A DNA stretch of 37,970 nt from IMG/VR virus record IMGVR_UViG_3300011987_000007, positions 1 through 37,970 of that record, one strand, 5' to 3'. This DNA comes from a virus. Below are positions 13,357 to 20,544 of the stretch, piece after piece. A program made the translations under genes and the position numbers. Numbering within the stretch: position 1 is the stretch's first letter; every line of letters starts with the position of its first letter. The notes beneath the pieces are model-generated. The model had not been told where the DNA came from and did not search any database. It saw nothing but the letters and a program-made list of their open reading frames with translations.

Positions 13357-14333
13357 CCGAGATCGCACCGTATTCCCCACCACAGCAGAACATCGCCCTC
13401 ACCGACCCCACCGGGGGACGACTCGTCGCATGGGCCGAGGCAGCCGGCGCAGCGCACCAACTCGCGCTGTCGCTGTGTCAGACGTCGTTCGTACCGAAGG
13501 ACTTCGCCGGGAAACCGGGTGACGCGACTGCCGCGATCCTCATGGGCGATGAGCTTGGCCTGTCCCCGATCGCTTCCCTGCGGTCGATCTACGTCGTCCA
13601 CGGCACACCAGCCCTGTACGCCAAGAGCATGGTCGCGCTCGCACAGTCGCACGGTCACGAAGTGTGGACGGAGAAGTCCACTGCCGCTGAGGTTGTCGTC
13701 TGCGGCCAGCGGCGCGGATCCAGCCACGTCGAACGGTCGTCGTGGACGATCGCCCGCGCCACGAAGGCGAAGTACACGACCAACGCGAAGTACGCATCGA
13801 ACCCCGAAGAGATGCTCTATTCGAAGGCCGCTGCGGAGATCGCACGGAAGGTTGCCGCGGACGTCCTGGCCGGCGTGCCCTACTCGGTTGAGGATCTCGA
13901 GCTCGACCAGCCGCAGCCCACGTCCAGCGTGTCACGCGACGACGCCCCAAAGACGTCGGTGAAGCGCGCCGCCGCACCCGAACCGGAAGAACCGTCCTTT
14001 GATGGGCCGCCCGCTGCGGAACCAGAGCAGCCCGCGGAACCCGTCGAGTCCGCCCCCAGGCCCGCATCCCGCGATCAGGTCGTCAAGCTGAACATTCAGA
14101 TCCAGGAACTCGGGATCACAGGTCGCGAGGAGAAGCTCGACTACATCTCCACGATGGTCCAGCGTCCGATCAAGTCGAGCAACGACCTGACGATGGCGGA
14201 AGCGTCGAAGCTGATCGACGCGATGGAGAACCCCGAGGCCGCCGCACAGTACGTGCCCGACGCTGAGCCCACCGGCGACGAGTCGGCCCTCTTCGACCCG
14301 ACCTCGGAGCCGGGCTGGGGTGGCAGCGCGTAA
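13353..14333 (+). CDS. RecT-like single-strand annealing protein
   Basis: 326 residues. Residues about 15-175 follow the RecT family pattern seen in actinophages (SLCQTSFVPKDFAGK, TAAILMGDELGLSPIASLRS, YAKSMVALAQSHGHEVW, MLYSKAAAEIARKVAADVL). Residues about 190-240 are a Pro/Glu/Ala-rich linker, and the C-terminal part is helical with acidic end. It should bind single-stranded DNA and anneal complementary strands with the exonuclease at 12562. The start at ATG 13353 overlaps the exonuclease stop. Confidence 0.88.
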   Translation: MTEIAPYSPPQQNIALTDPTGGRLVAWAEAAGAAHQLALSLCQTSFVPKDFAGKPGDATAAILMGDELGLSPIASLRSIYVVHGTPALYAKSMVALAQSHGHEVWTEKSTAAEVVVCGQRRGSSHVERSSWTIARATKAKYTTNAKYASNPEEMLYSKAAAEIARKVAADVLAGVPYSVEDLELDQPQPTSSVSRDDAPKTSVKRAAAPEPEEPSFDGPPAAEPEQPAEPVESAPRPASRDQVVKLNIQIQELGITGREEKLDYISTMVQRPIKSSNDLTMAEASKLIDAMENPEAAAQYVPDAEPTGDESALFDPTSEPGWGGSA

Positions 14334-14530
14334 TGGCCTTCCTCCGAGCACTACCGCGGTGCAGCGAATACGGATGCGAACGTGCCGCTGCCGAGCAACT
14401 CCTGACCTTCCGGAACGACCTGTACGGGAGCTACTGCAAGAGCCACGGTGCCGCACGGCTCCGGAAGGTGCTGAAAGAGGAAGAGGCCTACTTCAAGGCC
14501 GAGCGTGAACGGAACGATGACCGTGGCTGA
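14333..14530 (+). CDS. Small zinc-type hypothetical protein
   Basis: 65 residues; ATG overlaps the RecT stop (TAATG). Cys9, Cys14 and the later YCKSH (about 34-38) suggest a C-C-C-H zinc site; the C-terminus is a charged helix (LRKVLKEEEAYFKAERERND). Role unknown, perhaps an accessory to recombination by position. Confidence 0.6.
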   Translation: MAFLRALPRCSEYGCERAAAEQLLTFRNDLYGSYCKSHGAARLRKVLKEEEAYFKAERERNDDRG

Positions 14531-14741
14531 CAACCGCGTGGCCGAGGCCGTCGACATCGTGGCCCGGTGGGCGCTCGCACACGACATCGAATGGGCCGAC
14601 TACCCGGAGATCTGCGAACGCGACTTCGACGCGATCCTGGTCCAGGCTGCGCTGATCGTCGCCTGCCCCAGCGTCGATGAATACGAAGCGGCCTACGACT
14701 TCTTGGCGGCACGCGCTGAGGGCGGGGAGGCGACCCGGTGA
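14517..14741 (+). CDS. Small acidic helical protein
   Basis: 74 residues from ATG 14517, overlapping the previous gene by 14 bases; a GTG at 14505 is an alternative start. Mostly helical and acidic (AEAVDIVARWALAHDIEW ... VDEYEAAYDFLAAR). No family recognised. Confidence 0.55.
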   Translation: MTVADNRVAEAVDIVARWALAHDIEWADYPEICERDFDAILVQAALIVACPSVDEYEAAYDFLAARAEGGEATR

Positions 14742-15142
14742 CCGTCTCCGTCGGCTTCCTCGTCCCCGCCGCGTGGGTGCTGAACGTGAATACCAGCCGC
14801 TACGCCCGGTGGCAGACCCGCATCGGCCCGGTCGCGAACATCCGCCAACTCGCCGGGATCGCCACGCAGAACGTCATGCGGAACAGCCGCCCGCAGGTCG
14901 ACCCGATCCACGAGCGGGTGCGGTGCGACGCCACCCTCACATTCGCCAGCCGCCACCACCGCGACATCGCCAACTGGTACCCCACCGCGAAGGCTGCTCT
15001 CGACGGCGTGGTCGATGCCGGATTCCTCGACGACGACGACACGGCACACGTCGACGGACCCCACCTCTATGAGGCGGTCGACCCGGCACTGGCCCGCGGC
15101 GGCGTCTGGCTCGAGTTCCTGTTCGAGCCGGTGACCGCGTGA
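14738..15142 (+). CDS. RusA-like Holliday junction resolvase
   Basis: 134 residues from GTG overlapping the upstream stop. The RusA core is visible: an N-terminal strand set, then RHHRDIANWYPTAKAALDG (about 72-90) and DAGFLDDDDTAHVDGP. In E. coli RusA the acidic triad is Asp70/Asp72/Asp91 in a DxDN motif; here the motif reads Asp76-Ile-Ala-Asn79, so the second Asp is replaced by Ala while the downstream Asp98-101 run is present. Related actinophage proteins often have this variant. It would resolve branched DNA from recombination or replication before packaging. Confidence 0.75.
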   Translation: MTVSVGFLVPAAWVLNVNTSRYARWQTRIGPVANIRQLAGIATQNVMRNSRPQVDPIHERVRCDATLTFASRHHRDIANWYPTAKAALDGVVDAGFLDDDDTAHVDGPHLYEAVDPALARGGVWLEFLFEPVTA

Positions 15143-15366
15143 CCCTCGAATCGAACTACACGGCGAAGGTTGTGCGGGCACGGAAGCGGCACCGCTGCGA
15201 CGGGCCGTACGACGGGCCGGGTCACATGATCTTGCCCGGCAGGAGATACGTCCGATCGGTCGTATTCCCCGGCCACGACGCGAGCAACGGCAAAGCGCCG
15301 TGGGTGCATCGCCTATGCGTCGACTGCGCGCAGCAGTACGACATCCCGAAGGCGCTGATCGCATGA
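15139..15366 (+). CDS. Small zinc-type hypothetical protein
   Basis: 75 residues from GTG 15139. Cys at RHRCDGPYDGPGHMI and the pair CVDC near 62-65 plus His residues suggest a zinc-binding fold. The pattern with 'ARKRHRCD' followed by 'I.PGRRYVRSVVFPG' is common in small actinophage proteins of unknown role. Confidence 0.6.
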   Translation: MTLESNYTAKVVRARKRHRCDGPYDGPGHMILPGRRYVRSVVFPGHDASNGKAPWVHRLCVDCAQQYDIPKALIA

Positions 15367-15677
15367 CCGCCGTCAAGGCCACCTACCGGAGCGGTTGGTG
15401 CACGACCGGCGCGGCGGCATGGTCACACGCCAAGTGCAGCCACACCTACGGTCACCCGCCGTACGAAGCGACCTGCGCGTGCACCTGCCACACACCGGAG
15501 GACCCCACCATCACCCGGCAGCGCGACATCTGGCGGCGTGCGCTCGACGCTGCCGACCTCGCGCGTGTCCACGCCGAGCGTGCGCACCAGCAGTGGCTCG
15601 ACGCCTGCGCTGAGCGCGACAACGAAGCCGTGCTCCTCGCACAGATGGCCATCGAGCCCGTGCAGGTGCCGCGGTGA
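15363..15677 (+). CDS. Cys/His-rich N-terminus plus coiled-coil protein
   Basis: 104 residues. The first 45 contain a dense set of Cys and His (WC, HAKCSH, TCACTCH), and residues 50-95 form one long charged helix (RRALDAADLARVHAERAHQQ). Unknown role; may be a metal-stabilised DNA-binding or scaffold protein. Confidence 0.55.
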   Translation: MTAVKATYRSGWCTTGAAAWSHAKCSHTYGHPPYEATCACTCHTPEDPTITRQRDIWRRALDAADLARVHAERAHQQWLDACAERDNEAVLLAQMAIEPVQVPR

Positions 15678-16324
15678 CCGTCTACTACCAGGACGAACTC
15701 GTGACGCTCTACCACGGCGACTGTCTCGAAGAACCGGCGTGGCTCGAGGCCGACGTGCTGATCATGGACCCGCCTTACGGCATCAACTACTGCAGCGGCT
15801 CCCGCCGGGACACTCTCGCTACTTCGATCACTGGGGATCAGGACACGTACGTCCGTGACGCAATCCTCGCGTCATGGGCACCAAAGCCAGCGCTCGTCTT
15901 CGGTACATGGAGAATCCCGCGCCCGGCAGGGACTCACACCCGTCTGATCTGGGACACGAAGGGTGCCCTCGGGATGGGCAACCTGACGGTGCCGTGGAAG
16001 CCTAGCGATCAAGAGGTCTACGTCATCGGCTATGGGTTCACCGGGCCACGCACGTCCAACGTGCTCAGCCACGCACCCGTGCAGTCGATATCCCGCAACG
16101 GGCGCGAGCACCCCCACCAGAAGCCGGTCGGCTTACTGCTCGACCTGATCCGCAAATGCCCACCCGGCGTGATCGCAGACCCGACCTCAGGGGCCGGCTC
16201 GCTGCTCGTGGCAGCGAAGCGACTTGGTGTTCCGTCTATCGGTGTCGAAATCGATGAGGCTTACTGCGAGGTCACAGCCAAGCGCCTCTCACAGGGCGTC
16301 CTCGACTTCGACGGTGCCGCATGA
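15674..16324 (+). CDS. DNA N6-adenine/N4-cytosine methyltransferase (orphan)
   Basis: 216 residues from GTG overlapping the upstream stop. The catalytic motif DPPYG lies at residues 32-36 and the AdoMet-binding motif DPTSGAGS at 169-176, that is, the order of the beta class. HQKPVGLLLDLI precedes it as expected. No restriction endonuclease gene is nearby, so it is probably an orphan enzyme that protects phage DNA from host restriction or marks it for regulation. Target sequence cannot be told from the sequence alone. Confidence 0.9.
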   Translation: MTVYYQDELVTLYHGDCLEEPAWLEADVLIMDPPYGINYCSGSRRDTLATSITGDQDTYVRDAILASWAPKPALVFGTWRIPRPAGTHTRLIWDTKGALGMGNLTVPWKPSDQEVYVIGYGFTGPRTSNVLSHAPVQSISRNGREHPHQKPVGLLLDLIRKCPPGVIADPTSGAGSLLVAAKRLGVPSIGVEIDEAYCEVTAKRLSQGVLDFDGAA

Positions 16325-16584
16325 CCGCCCTGCCTGATCCGATGTGGCTGATCGGCCAGCCGATGCCCGACCTCGCCCGCCAGCTCGAAGTGGAGCGCCG
16401 CGGCTTCGACACCAACGGCCGCGCACCCACGAACGAGCCGCCGTGGAAAGACGCCACGGCCAGCCTCAAGGAAACCCTGCTGTCCGTCTACCTCGACACA
16501 CCACGGCTGTGCGCCGGGCGGCGACGGGCACTCAACGCCGAGATCGACGCATACGGCAAAGACCACGGATGGGGAGCGGCATAG
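16321..16584 (+). CDS. Small hypothetical protein
   Basis: 87 residues, ATGA overlap with the methyltransferase and directly abutting the replication-type gene. Contains a helical, basic C-terminal part (TPRLCAGRRRALNAEIDAYG). No family recognised. Confidence 0.5.
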   Translation: MTALPDPMWLIGQPMPDLARQLEVERRGFDTNGRAPTNEPPWKDATASLKETLLSVYLDTPRLCAGRRRALNAEIDAYGKDHGWGAA

Positions 16585-16965
16585 ATGGCACGCATCCGCA
16601 CGATCAAGCCGTCGTTCTGGGCGGCCTGCGGGCACATGTCCCGTGACGCCCGCCTGCTCGCCGTCGGCCTGATCTCCATGGCCGACGACGCCGGGAGGTT
16701 CGTCGCCACACAGCAGGCGATCCTCGGATACGTCTTCCCGCTCGACACCGACATCAAACCGGCGAAGCTGACCTGTTGGCTCAACGAGGTCACAGACAAG
16801 AGGCCCAGCCACGACCGCCCACTCGTCGAGATGTACACGATCGACGGTGTGCCCTATGGGTACTTCCCGAAGTACCGAAAGCACCAGCGCATCAACCGAC
16901 CACAGCCGTCTTCACTGCCCTGCCCACCTCCCGACGGCCTCTTCGATCACGGGTGGAATCAGTGA
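16585..16965 (+). CDS. Replication-initiator-type winged-helix protein
   Basis: 126 residues. The start MARIRTIKPSFW followed by SRDARLLAVGLISMADDAGRF and the end FPKYRKHQRINRP is the hallmark N-terminal domain of phage replication/DnaD-like proteins in actinophages, probably recognising the origin. Family members commonly continue past the RINRPxPSxLP segment with a variable, Ser/Gly/Lys-rich tail. Here the frame stops at 16965, but the -1 frame goes on to 17135 with a stretch including HWGKGRGMEGKGEV, typical of that tail. So the gene may be truncated by a frameshift or be a short natural form. The stop lies inside tandem 12-base repeats. Confidence 0.75.
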   Translation: MARIRTIKPSFWAACGHMSRDARLLAVGLISMADDAGRFVATQQAILGYVFPLDTDIKPAKLTCWLNEVTDKRPSHDRPLVEMYTIDGVPYGYFPKYRKHQRINRPQPSSLPCPPPDGLFDHGWNQ

Positions 16966-17127
16966 ATCGTTCAGTGAATCGTTCAGTGAATGAATCCCGA
17001 CAGGATGCGTGCCCGATTCACTGGGGGAAGGGAAGAGGAATGGAAGGGAAGGGAGAAGTACTAAGAACGATGGTTCTGCAGTCATTCATCTACAGCCTGT
17101 ACCAGCGACCGGAGAGGACCCAAAGCC
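16959..17127 (+). repeat. Iteron-like tandem repeats and purine tract (candidate origin)
   Basis: TCAGTGAATCGT occurs at 16959-16970 and 16971-16982, with a third, partial copy at 16983-16991 (TCAGTGAAT). An inverted ATTCAC follows at about 17016-17021, then a long purine-rich tract to about 17068, and ATTCAT near 17084. Repeats at the end of an initiator gene plus a compositionally skewed stretch resemble the iterons of lambda-type origins. In the -1 frame these bases encode repeated Ser-Val-Asn-Arg, so a coding explanation competes. No other gene is seen in 16966-17127. Confidence 0.45.
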
Positions 17128-17367
17128 ATGAATGACTGCGAGATCACCGAGTTGCCAACCGACCAGTGCGCCCACTGCCTGCACCAAACCGGCCGATCCG
17201 ACAAGCCAGTGCGCTACGTCGGCACCGAGCGAGAGGCACGCTTCGACGGCGCGTGTGCGTGCTGCGGTGACCGGATCCACATCGGTGACGAGATCGTGTG
17301 CGCCGACGTCCAAGGCGACGGGTCCGACGAATGGTGCCTGCTCGACCACACACGGGATCCGTGGTGA
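17128..17367 (+). CDS. Zinc-finger-type hypothetical protein
   Basis: 79 residues from ATG 17128 with GGAGAGGA upstream. CAHC (about 14-17) and CACC (about 43-46) with a later Cys/His (WCLLDH) suggest two metal ligand pairs. The middle region (GDRIHIGDEIVCADV) is beta-rich. Unknown role; overlaps the next start by 4 bases. Confidence 0.6.
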   Translation: MNDCEITELPTDQCAHCLHQTGRSDKPVRYVGTEREARFDGACACCGDRIHIGDEIVCADVQGDGSDEWCLLDHTRDPW

Positions 17368-17861
17368 AAGCCATGAATGACCCACAAATCTCACGGGACG
17401 ATGCGCAGATCATCGCCAGGTGGGTTCACCAGATTCGCCCCACGTGGGACTTGCCCGGCATCCTCGCTGCACTCTCGAAGCGCGGCGACGCCCAACCAGC
17501 ACGCCTCGCCCTCGCCGCGCTCGCAGCAGCAGCGACCGCCAGCAACCGCAGCCCGGCTGTGATCGCGATGGACGGCAATCACTGGCGCATCGGCCACGCC
17601 ATCGAATCCGAGGCCGACCGTCACCCGTCGAACGAGGACGTGAGGACGTTGTGCGTCGAGTGCTACAAGCCGCAACGCGTCCATCCGTGGATCGGCTGCC
17701 CCGGCTACGTCGCCAAGCCCCAGCCGGCCGAGAACATGTACGACCTCCTCGACGCTGCCCGTGTCGAGGCTGCACGTGGCGGGCAGGCCCGTACCGACGC
17801 CGAGCACGCCACCGCCGCAGCGAAAGCCGGCGACCCCACCCTGGAAGGAACACCCGCATGA
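17364..17861 (+). CDS. Hypothetical protein, replication-associated by position
   Basis: 165 residues from GTG 17364 (GTGA overlap); ATG 17373 is an alternative. N-terminal residues are helical (DDAQIIARWVHQIRPTWDL PGILAALSKR), resembling the small helical proteins following actinophage replication genes. A CVEC pair and CPGY near residues 95-112 may bind zinc. The C-terminus is Ala-rich. Function unknown. Confidence 0.55.
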   Translation: MKAMNDPQISRDDAQIIARWVHQIRPTWDLPGILAALSKRGDAQPARLALAALAAAATASNRSPAVIAMDGNHWRIGHAIESEADRHPSNEDVRTLCVECYKPQRVHPWIGCPGYVAKPQPAENMYDLLDAARVEAARGGQARTDAEHATAAAKAGDPTLEGTPA

Positions 17862-18151
17862 ACGTGACCCTGACCAACGCGGCCGACGTCGACGAGTTCC
17901 ACGACTTCACGGAGACAGGCGGCGACGCGGCCGTCCTTGACCGCTACGGCTACGTCTGGGTCGTGACCGAGGACGACAGGGGCGACCTGTACGGCTACCA
18001 CGTCGAGGACACCGAGATCTCCTGGCAACAGATGCACAACCTCGTCGACCTCCTCGGCCCGCTCACCGTGATCCACGACCCCCGGGGTCATCGCATGACG
18101 GCCTCGCCGCAGGACCCGCGCCCGACACTGCCGAAGGGAAGCACCCCGTGA
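17858..18151 (+). CDS. Small acidic hypothetical protein
   Basis: 97 residues, ATGA overlap upstream and GTGA overlap with the hydrolase downstream. Very acidic, with beta-strand pattern (AVLDRYGYVWVVTEDDRGD LYGYHVE). No family recognised. Tight coupling to the HslV-like gene makes it a candidate partner or regulator. Confidence 0.55.
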   Translation: MNVTLTNAADVDEFHDFTETGGDAAVLDRYGYVWVVTEDDRGDLYGYHVEDTEISWQQMHNLVDLLGPLTVIHDPRGHRMTASPQDPRPTLPKGSTP

Positions 18152-18690
18152 CCACCGTCGTCGCCGTCGCCCACGGTCGCGACGTGTGGATGGCCGCCGA
18201 CACCATGACCAACATCTACGACCGGCCCGTCTACACCGCCCGGAAGATCCGGCGTGTCAGCACACCCTCAGGGGATCTCCTCCTCGGCTTCTCCGGAGAC
18301 GGCGCGCTCGCGGACATGATCCAATACCGCGTCGGATACCCCGCGCTCACCGACAAGGGATTCGACGTGTGGGCGACCGACATAGCGATCGCCATCAGCA
18401 AGCAGGGTGTCACCGAAGGCATCGTCGCCGACGGTCGGCTCGACGGGAACCTCATTCTCGGCGTCGGTGGTGGCCTCTGGACCCTGGTCCACATGCAAGC
18501 CGTCGCACACGACGACGGAATGGCCGCGATCGGAACCGGCGAAGGCCCGGCGATCGGCGCCCTCGAGACCCTGCTTCGGCTCGGAGAGAAACCCCAGTTC
18601 GCAGTCCAGCAAGCCTGCGCGGTCGGTATCTCCCGCGATCGGTACTCCGGCGGGGACGTCCAGGTAGAGCACCTCGAGGGGAACCGATGA
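18148..18690 (+). CDS. HslV / proteasome-beta-like N-terminal Thr hydrolase
   Basis: 180 residues from GTG 18148. The start MTTVVAV matches E. coli HslV (MTTIVSV): removal of Met would expose a Thr nucleophile. Counting from that Thr, Asp17 (WMAADTM) sits exactly where HslV has Asp17, and Lys32 in ARKIRRV aligns with Lys33 in KKVRRL. The glycine-rich GFSGDGALAD corresponds to GFAGGTADA, and AAIGTGEGPAIGALETLL to the AIGSGG ... ARALL helix. Length matches HslV (about 175). No HslU/ATPase partner is present. It could be a peptidase acting on a phage or host protein, or a non-proteolytic Ntn hydrolase. The fold and active site are inferred from sequence alone. It lies in the early operon between an acidic protein and a zinc/HTH protein. 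Confidence 0.8.
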   Translation: MTTVVAVAHGRDVWMAADTMTNIYDRPVYTARKIRRVSTPSGDLLLGFSGDGALADMIQYRVGYPALTDKGFDVWATDIAIAISKQGVTEGIVADGRLDGNLILGVGGGLWTLVHMQAVAHDDGMAAIGTGEGPAIGALETLLRLGEKPQFAVQQACAVGISRDRYSGGDVQVEHLEGNR

Positions 18691-19547
18691 GCGACGCGAC
18701 CTGCATCTGTGGCCAGCCAGCACCGGACGGCTACATCTGCCCGGCCTGCCGGACCCGGCTCGGCAACAACCTCGAACGACTCCCGCGTCTGTGGGACGAG
18801 CTCAGCGTGAAACTCGCCGGCCTCCGCGGCGTCGACTACGCAGCCATGGGCGAGGGTGGCAGCAGCAGCGAAACACCGATGGCGATCAACGAAGCCGCCT
18901 ACAACCTGCGCATAGCCATCCTCGCCAGCATCCGACAAGCCGCCGACTCCCTCGCCCTCGACATCTCCGAAGTCCAGACCCTCGTCGCGTACTCCACCCC
19001 GGAACCGAGCTTCGGGTTCCTTTGTCGACTCCTCCGACAGTTCGTCAACCACCTAGCCAACACCGAATGGGGCGCACGGTTCGCAGTCAACCTCGACACC
19101 AAGATCGACGAGATCGTCCGCAAGATCGACAGTCCACCCGCCCGGATCTACGCCGGCCGGTGCAGCTTCATCGGCGTCATCGGACCCGACGGGACACCCG
19201 GCGACCCCGACCCCGACTGGCTGCCATGCTTCACCGATATGTGGGTGCTTGAGGACGACCGGCGCCTCGCGACCACCGTGCGATGCCCGTGCTGCGGTGC
19301 CACATTCAGCCTCGCGAGCCGCCGTGAGTGGGTGCTCCAGCAGTACGCCGGCTACCTCGTCACACCCACCGAAGGCGCCGCGCTCATGGGCATCCCGAAG
19401 GACACGATCAAGAAGTGGGCCACCCGCAAGCGCGTACTACCGCGGTCCGCCGACGGCACATACTCCACCGACGCGAGCGAGCGCCGGCTGTACCTGCTCG
19501 ACGACCTCATGGAGTTGGCACGCCCGAAGCGTGACGACGCAGCGTGA
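18687..19547 (+). CDS. Zinc-finger plus HTH DNA-binding protein
   Basis: 286 residues from ATG 18687, chosen because it overlaps the upstream stop; the frame is open further upstream but within the hydrolase gene. N-terminal CICG ... CPAC (about 5-24) is a zinc ribbon; the middle is helical; a second Cys pair lies at CPCCGATFSLA (about 202-212); the C-terminal 60 residues carry a helix-turn-helix (PTEGAALMGIPKDTIKKWA) followed by basic residues. It closes the early operon and is a good candidate for an activator of the late genes, by position only. Confidence 0.75.
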   Translation: MSDATCICGQPAPDGYICPACRTRLGNNLERLPRLWDELSVKLAGLRGVDYAAMGEGGSSSETPMAINEAAYNLRIAILASIRQAADSLALDISEVQTLVAYSTPEPSFGFLCRLLRQFVNHLANTEWGARFAVNLDTKIDEIVRKIDSPPARIYAGRCSFIGVIGPDGTPGDPDPDWLPCFTDMWVLEDDRRLATTVRCPCCGATFSLASRREWVLQQYAGYLVTPTEGAALMGIPKDTIKKWATRKRVLPRSADGTYSTDASERRLYLLDDLMELARPKRDDAA

Positions 19548-19571
19548 CGACACGCCCTGCGGTCCTTGTGC

Positions 19572-19602
19572 TTGACAGGCATGTCCCCTAGCATGTGCCT
19601 AG
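19572..19602 (+). promoter_or_regulatory. Possible promoter and repeated element before the late region
   Basis: TTGACA at 19572-19577 is a perfect -35 hexamer, but no good -10 at 16-18 bases is seen. Overlapping it is a direct repeat of GCATGTCCCCTAG (19579-19591) and GCATGTGCCTAG (19591-19602), a plausible activator or repressor site. The rest of 19548-19654 is non-coding. This is where a late promoter would be expected. Confidence 0.4.
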
Positions 19603-19654
19603 CGTCGGTGTCCTGGTCCTAGGGCTCGGCGCATTCCCATGCCCGGAGGCAGCC

Positions 19655-19798
19655 ATGCACACCATCGCACTGGTTCTGCTCATCATCGCCGCCGTGTGCT
19701 TCGGCCTCGCCGTGCTCAGCGTGCCATCCCGCGTCGCATGGGTACCGCTCGGCCTCCTCGCCTGGGTGCTCGTGCCACTCATCACAGCACTGCGCTAG
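19655..19798 (+). CDS. Small membrane protein, 47 residues
   Basis: ATG 19655 has GGAGG 5 bases upstream, which decides the start over the longer frame from 19595. Two hydrophobic segments separated by a short Pro/Ser/Arg turn (SVPSRVAWVPLG) cover nearly the whole protein. No family recognised. First gene after the early operon. Confidence 0.6.
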   Translation: MHTIALVLLIIAAVCFGLAVLSVPSRVAWVPLGLLAWVLVPLITALR

Positions 19799-19838
19799 AC
19801 ACGCGTATCACGGCCCGAGTCGTGCCACTCTGTCCGAC

Positions 19839-20186
19839 GTGACCATCAAGCTGAACGCACTGCTCCTCACCCTCGGCGCCCTGCTCCTCGGGGTCGGTCT
19901 GATCCTCGGACTCACACCCATGAGCCAGAGCGGGTCCAACTGCGGCTCAGCATTCAGCCCGTCCAACGACGCACTCGCCTCCGACTACGCCGCCGTCTAC
20001 GGGGGCCAGGCGAACCCCGACGCGTCAGGCCGTTGCAGCGATGCGACGTCCAGCCGGCGCGGGATCGCACTCGCGCTTACCATCCCCGGTGCACTGCTCG
20101 CGATCGGTGGCTTGGCAGCAACAGGCGCAGGCAACCCAGCGAAGCGCTCGCAACCGAGCGACGAGTCACACTCGGATGCCCTCTGA
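19839..20186 (+). CDS. Membrane protein with two transmembrane segments
   Basis: 115 residues from GTG 19839. Hydrophobic segments at about 5-27 and 75-95 flank a soluble loop with two Cys (SNCGSAF and GRCSDA) that may form a disulfide outside the cell. The C-terminus is polar. Function unknown. Confidence 0.6.
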   Translation: MTIKLNALLLTLGALLLGVGLILGLTPMSQSGSNCGSAFSPSNDALASDYAAVYGGQANPDASGRCSDATSSRRGIALALTIPGALLAIGGLAATGAGNPAKRSQPSDESHSDAL

Positions 20187-20202
20187 CCCATGAGGTGAGC
20201 GC

Positions 20203-20544
20203 ATGGCGTGGGATCAGAAGCGACGCACGCCAGCCGACTACATCGACCGACACAAGGCAGCACGCATCCTTGTCGCACACGACGGCATCTGCCACCTATG
20301 CGGACACGGGCAAGCAGAGCAGGTCGACCACGTCATCGGCTGGGCAGAGTGGACACACCCAACGCTCTCAGTGCACGACGCGAGCAACCTCGCCCCCGCA
20401 CACGGCACGCCCTGCCCCACCTGTGGACGTGACTGCCACGCCGACAAGAGCAAGGCAGAAGCCGCACGCGGCAGAGCAGCCGGCCACGCCAAACGAGCGG
20501 CCCGAGGTAAGCGACCCATCGAGAAGCACCCCGGCGCCCTCTGA
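20203..20544 (+). CDS. HNH endonuclease next to terminase
   Basis: 113 residues from ATG 20203 with GAGGTGA upstream. The HNH/zinc fold is visible: CHLCGHG (about 30-36), VDHVIGW with the catalytic His (about 43-49), ASNLAPAH with Asn and His (about 62-69), and CPTCGRDCHADKSK. A terminase-adjacent HNH protein is typical of HK97-like phages that cut cos ends, where it helps the terminase complex. C-terminal tail is basic. Confidence 0.85.
   Translation: MAWDQKRRTPADYIDRHKAARILVAHDGICHLCGHGQAEQVDHVIGWAEWTHPTLSVHDASNLAPAHGTPCPTCGRDCHADKSKAEAARGRAAGHAKRAARGKRPIEKHPGAL

Noticed and set aside
16959-16991. CRISPR array or diversity-generating repeat
   Set aside because: Units are 12 bases without spacers, and there is no cas or reverse transcriptase gene in the window.
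18186-18686. N-terminal extension of the zinc/HTH gene in the frame overlapping the hydrolase
   Set aside because: The extension is Arg-rich shadow sequence; the ATG at 18687 overlaps the upstream stop and starts a CxxC zinc motif.
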